From Lachnospiraceae bacterium (GTDB taxonomy: Bacteria > Bacillota > Clostridia > Lachnospirales > Lachnospiraceae): a stretch of 7,811 bases of DNA. The notes below the pieces were generated by a model, which saw only the letters and a program-made list of their open reading frames with translations, was not told the DNA's origin and made no database searches. The DNA is taken from the NCBI GenBank assembly GCA_003519685.1, contig DOWG01000058.1, positions 3,707-11,517 on the forward strand, in the 5' to 3' direction. Below, in pieces: positions 4,123 through 7,811 of the stretch. The position numbers and the translations under genes were made by a program. How positions within the stretch are numbered: the stretch's first letter is position 1; each line of letters opens with the position of its first letter.

Positions 4123-7100
4123 ATGGATAAAAACAGAATGCATCCAATTAAGGTTGGTAATAATGTTAGAATGAGTTACTCCAGGCAAAGGGAAGTCCTC
4201 GAGATGCCCAATCTTATTGAGGTACAAAAGGATTCTTACCAATGGTTTCTGGATGAGGGATTAAAGGAAGTGTTTGATGATATTTCTCCGATTTCCGATT
4301 ATGGCGGACATCTAAGTTTGGAATTCGTTGATTTCTCATTATGTGAGGAAGATATCAAATATACGATTGAAGAATGTAAGGAAAGAGATGCAACCTATGC
4401 AGCTCCTTTAAAAGTAAAGGTAAGACTTCATAATAAAGAAAATAACGAAATTAATGAGCATGATATTTTCATGGGAGATTTACCTTTAATGACGGAAACC
4501 GGCACCTTTGTTATCAATGGTGCGGAAAGAGTCATCGTAAGCCAGTTAGTACGTTCCCCCGGAATATATTTCGCAATAGATCATGATAAAATAGGTAAGA
4601 GATTATTTTCGGCTACTGTAATTCCCAATCGGGGTGCATGGTTGGAGTATGAAACCGATTCCAACGATGTGTTCTATGTTCGTGTCGATCGTAACAGAAA
4701 AGTTCCAATTACAACATTCATTCGGGCATTGGGATATGGAACGAATGAAGAAATCAAGCAATTGTTTGGCGAGGAACCTAAAATTTTAGCCAGCCTGGCG
4801 AAGGATCCCAGTACAGCGAAGGATCCGGAGGGCAGCTATCACGATGGTTTATTAGAGTTATATAAAAAGCTGCGTCCAGGGGAGCCTCTGGCAGTGGAAA
4901 ACGCAGAGTCTTTACTGAATAGTATGTTCTTTGATGCCAGAAGATATGATCTTGCAAAGGTAGGAAGATACAAATTTAATAAAAAACTGGCCTTCCGCAA
5001 TCGTATCGTCGGATATGTGCTGGCAGAAGATGTTGTAGACAGATCAACCGGTGAGATCCTTGCAGAGGCAGGGACACAGGTTACTGACAAACTTGCAACA
5101 TCGATTCAGAATGCCGCAGTTCCATCGGTTGTGGTACAAGCGGAAGAACATAATGTCAAAGTTCTCTCCAACATGATGGTTGATATTAACAGTTATGTGG
5201 ATATAGATAAGAAGGAACTTGGTATAACAGAACTGGTTTATTATCCGGTTCTGAAGAAAATATTAGAAGAAAATACAACCGCAGAAGATCTTAGAGAAGC
5301 AATTAAAAAGAATGTAAGTGAGTTAGTGCCGAAGCATATTACCAGAGAGGATATTATTGCTTCGATTAACTATAATATCCATCTTGAATACGATATCGGC
5401 TATGCGGATGATATCGATCATTTAGGAAACAGAAGAATCCGTGCGGTTGGTGAGTTATTGCAGAACCAATACCGGATCGGTCTTTCCCGAATGGAACGGG
5501 TGGTAAGAGAGAGAATGACAACGCAGGATATTGAGAGCATTAGTCCGCAGTCATTAATTAATATCAAACCCGTTACCGCTGCCGTTAAAGAATTCTTCGG
5601 CAGTTCACAGCTGTCTCAGTTTATGGATCAACACAATCCACTCGGCGAGCTGACACATAAGAGACGTTTGTCTGCTTTGGGACCGGGCGGTCTGTCCCGT
5701 GATAGAGCCGGATTCGAGGTTCGAGATGTTCACTACTCCCATTATGGAAGAATGTGCCCGATTGAGACTCCGGAAGGTCCTAACATAGGTTTAATTAACT
5801 CCCTTGCAACTTATGCAAGAATTAATGAATATGGCTTTATTGAAGCTCCCTATCGTAAAGTGGATAAAACAGAGCCGCTCAGTCCGAGAGTTACAGACGA
5901 AGTAGTCTATATGACCGCGGATGAAGAGGATAAATATATTGTTGCACAGGCGAATGAGCCTTTGGATGAAGAAGGACATTTCATTAATAACAGCGTGTCC
6001 GGTCGTTTTAAGGAGGAAACCTCCAGCTACGACAAGGAAAAGGTAGACTACATGGACGTATCACCAAAGATGGTATTCTCTGTGGCGACTGCTTTGATTC
6101 CTTTCCTGGAGAATGACGATGCGAACCGTGCCTTGATGGGTGCCAACATGCAGCGTCAGGCGGTGCCGCTATTATTCACCGAAGCGCCTACCGTAGGAAC
6201 CGGTATTGAAGCGAAAGCTGCGATTGACTCCGGTGTTTGCATTGTTTCAAAAAAAGCCGGCGTTGTTGAGCGTGTAGTAGCAAAAGAAATTACAATTAAA
6301 AATGATGATAATACAAAATCCAATTATCGTTTGATTAAATTCGCAAAGAGTAACCAGGGTACCTGCATCAATCAGAGACCGGTTGTTAATAAAGGAGACC
6401 GGGTTGAGGCAGGCCAGGTTATCGCAGATGGACCTTCTACGTCAAAGGGTGAGCTGGCACTTGGAAAGAACCCTCTGATTGGATTTATGACATGGGAAGG
6501 ATATAACTACGAGGATGCAGTATTAATAAGTGAACGTTTGGTTCAGGAGGATGTTTACACCTCCATTCATATAGAAGAATATGAAGCAGAATCCCGTGAT
6601 ACGAAGCTGGGACCGGAAGAAATCACCCGTGATGTACCCGGTGTCGGTGATGATGCACTGAAGGACCTGGATGAAAGAGGTATTATCCGCATTGGTGCAG
6701 AGGTTCGTGCCGGAGATATCCTGGTTGGTAAGGTAACCCCGAAGGGCGAAACCGAGCTGACAGCGGAGGAGCGCCTGCTTAGGGCTATTTTTGGCGAAAA
6801 AGCAAGAGAAGTAAGAGATACCTCCCTTCGTGTTCCGCATGGAGAATATGGTATTATCGTAGATGCGAAGGTATTTACAAGAGAGAACGGCGATGAGCTT
6901 TCTCCGGGTGTAAATGAAACGGTTCGTGTTTATATTGCACAGAAGAGGAAAATTCAAGTCGGCGATAAGATGGCAGGCCGCCATGGTAATAAGGGTGTTG
7001 TTTCCCGTGTATTACCGGTGGAAGATATGCCGTTTTTACCAAACGGAAGGCCGCTGGATATTGTCCTTAACCCTCTGGGTGTACCTTCCCGTATGAATAT

Positions 7101-7811
7101 TGGTCAGGTTCTTGAGATCCATTTATCTCTGGCAGCGAGAGTTCTAGGTATTGATATCTCTACGCCGGTATTTGATGGTGCAAATGAATTTGATATTATG
7201 GATACTCTGGAAGTTGCGAATGACTATGCGAATACTTCCTGGGAAGAATTTGAGGCAAAATATAAGGATCAACTGGATCCTGATTTACTGGATTATCTTA
7301 AGAATCATCCGGAAAACAGGGAAGACTGGAAGGGTGTTCCGATTAACCGTGACGGTAAGGTAAGATTACGGGACGGCAGATCCGGTGAATATTTTGACGG
7401 TCCGGTTACGGTTGGTTTCATGCATTATCTGAAGCTTCACCATCTGGTTGATGATAAGATTCATGCGCGTTCGACAGGACCTTATTCGTTAGTAACACAG
7501 CAGCCGCTCGGTGGCAAAGCACAGTTCGGCGGACAGAGATTTGGTGAGATGGAGGTTTGGGCTCTGGAGGCTTATGGCGCAGCTTATATCCTTCAGGAAA
7601 TCCTGACCGTAAAATCCGATGATGTTACCGGCCGTGTTAAGACTTATGAAGCTATTATTAAAGGTGAAAATATTTCAGAACCAGGAATTCCAGAATCCTT
7701 CAAGGTACTATTAAAAGAACTTCAATCCCTGGCACTGGATGTTACAGTTCTTGATGAAAATGGTAATGAAGTGAAGATGACAGAGAGCATTGATTATGGC
7801 GATTCAGATTT
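4123..7811 (+). CDS. rpoB: DNA-directed RNA polymerase subunit beta (3' end outside window)
   Basis: RpoB forms one side of the polymerase active-site cleft. 1229 intact codons are visible. I expect about 1250-1300 in this group, so only the C-terminal end that meets RpoC is missing. Landmarks in order: MPNLIEVQKDSYQWFLDEGL near residue 28; GTFVINGAERVIVSQLVRSPG in the protrusion; the rifampicin pocket around 491-524; IETPEGPNIGLIN at 547-559; GDKMAGRHGNKG at 947-958 with active-site lysines K949 and K957; and HARSTGPYSLVTQQPLGGKAQFGGQRFGEMEVWALEAYGA at 1114-1153, given here only as a landmark by its ends (HARSTG to EAYGA). The large lineage insertions of E. coli are absent. The ATG at 4123 has AAGGGGTGA (4106-4114) upstream. 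The in-frame GTG at 4111 lies within that site. Confidence 0.98.
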   Translation, partial: MDKNRMHPIKVGNNVRMSYSRQREVLEMPNLIEVQKDSYQWFLDEGLKEVFDDISPISDYGGHLSLEFVDFSLCEEDIKYTIEECKERDATYAAPLKVKVRLHNKENNEINEHDIFMGDLPLMTETGTFVINGAERVIVSQLVRSPGIYFAIDHDKIGKRLFSATVIPNRGAWLEYETDSNDVFYVRVDRNRKVPITTFIRALGYGTNEEIKQLFGEEPKILASLAKDPSTAKDPEGSYHDGLLELYKKLRPGEPLAVENAESLLNSMFFDARRYDLAKVGRYKFNKKLAFRNRIVGYVLAEDVVDRSTGEILAEAGTQVTDKLATSIQNAAVPSVVVQAEEHNVKVLSNMMVDINSYVDIDKKELGITELVYYPVLKKILEENTTAEDLREAIKKNVSELVPKHITREDIIASINYNIHLEYDIGYADDIDHLGNRRIRAVGELLQNQYRIGLSRMERVVRERMTTQDIESISPQSLINIKPVTAAVKEFFGSSQLSQFMDQHNPLGELTHKRRLSALGPGGLSRDRAGFEVRDVHYSHYGRMCPIETPEGPNIGLINSLATYARINEYGFIEAPYRKVDKTEPLSPRVTDEVVYMTADEEDKYIVAQANEPLDEEGHFINNSVSGRFKEETSSYDKEKVDYMDVSPKMVFSVATALIPFLENDDANRALMGANMQRQAVPLLFTEAPTVGTGIEAKAAIDSGVCIVSKKAGVVERVVAKEITIKNDDNTKSNYRLIKFAKSNQGTCINQRPVVNKGDRVEAGQVIADGPSTSKGELALGKNPLIGFMTWEGYNYEDAVLISERLVQEDVYTSIHIEEYEAESRDTKLGPEEITRDVPGVGDDALKDLDERGIIRIGAEVRAGDILVGKVTPKGETELTAEERLLRAIFGEKAREVRDTSLRVPHGEYGIIVDAKVFTRENGDELSPGVNETVRVYIAQKRKIQVGDKMAGRHGNKGVVSRVLPVEDMPFLPNGRPLDIVLNPLGVPSRMNIGQVLEIHLSLAARVLGIDISTPVFDGANEFDIMDTLEVANDYANTSWEEFEAKYKDQLDPDLLDYLKNHPENREDWKGVPINRDGKVRLRDGRSGEYFDGPVTVGFMHYLKLHHLVDDKIHARSTGPYSLVTQQPLGGKAQFGGQRFGEMEVWALEAYGAAYILQEILTVKSDDVTGRVKTYEAIIKGENISEPGIPESFKVLLKELQSLALDVTVLDENGNEVKMTESIDYGDSD

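Noticed and set aside
6914..7363. Alternative + strand frames inside rpoB.
   Set aside because: They are out-of-frame shadows of conserved RpoB motifs, including the GDKMAGRHGNKG region.

Overview
This window is a core transcription-translation locus of a low-to-moderate GC Gram-positive bacterium. The order is rpmG-secE-nusG-rplK-rplA-rplJ-rplL-rpoB, all on the + strand. Protein style (NusG, L10 and RpoB wording, RpoB without the large insertions of proteobacteria), strong purine-rich Shine-Dalgarno sites and AT-rich spacers suggest a clostridial organism, most likely Lachnospiraceae. That assignment is from recalled family resemblance; no search was run.

The sequence suggests three transcription units. 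Unit 1 starts at an extended -10 promoter (89-117) and carries rpmG (L33), secE, nusG, rplK (L11) and rplA (L1), with no visible terminator after rplA. Unit 2 has its own promoter (2576-2605), an L10-type leader with an intrinsic attenuator (2612-2732), then rplJ (L10) and rplL (L7/L12). It ends at a very strong intrinsic terminator (3806-3852). Unit 3 has a third promoter (3972-4000) and an approximately 115-nt leader before rpoB, which runs off the window end with 1229 codons visible.

The products work together. L11, L1, L10 and L7/L12 build the two stalks of the 50S subunit, where elongation factors bind and deacylated tRNA leaves. L33 is a small 50S protein, SecE is part of the SecYEG translocon, NusG couples RNA polymerase to pausing, Rho or the ribosome, and RpoB is the polymerase beta subunit.

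The genes look ordinary and intact. The interest is in the spacers. There appear to be two copies of an L1-binding rRNA mimic, one before rplK and one before rplA. The second encloses three back-to-back hairpins and a 29-codon reading frame that ends inside the rplA Shine-Dalgarno. There is also an 18-bp perfect palindrome between the L10 attenuator and rplJ, a structured rplJ-rplL spacer, and leader structure before rpmG and rpoB. No mobile element, CRISPR array, tRNA or rRNA was seen.
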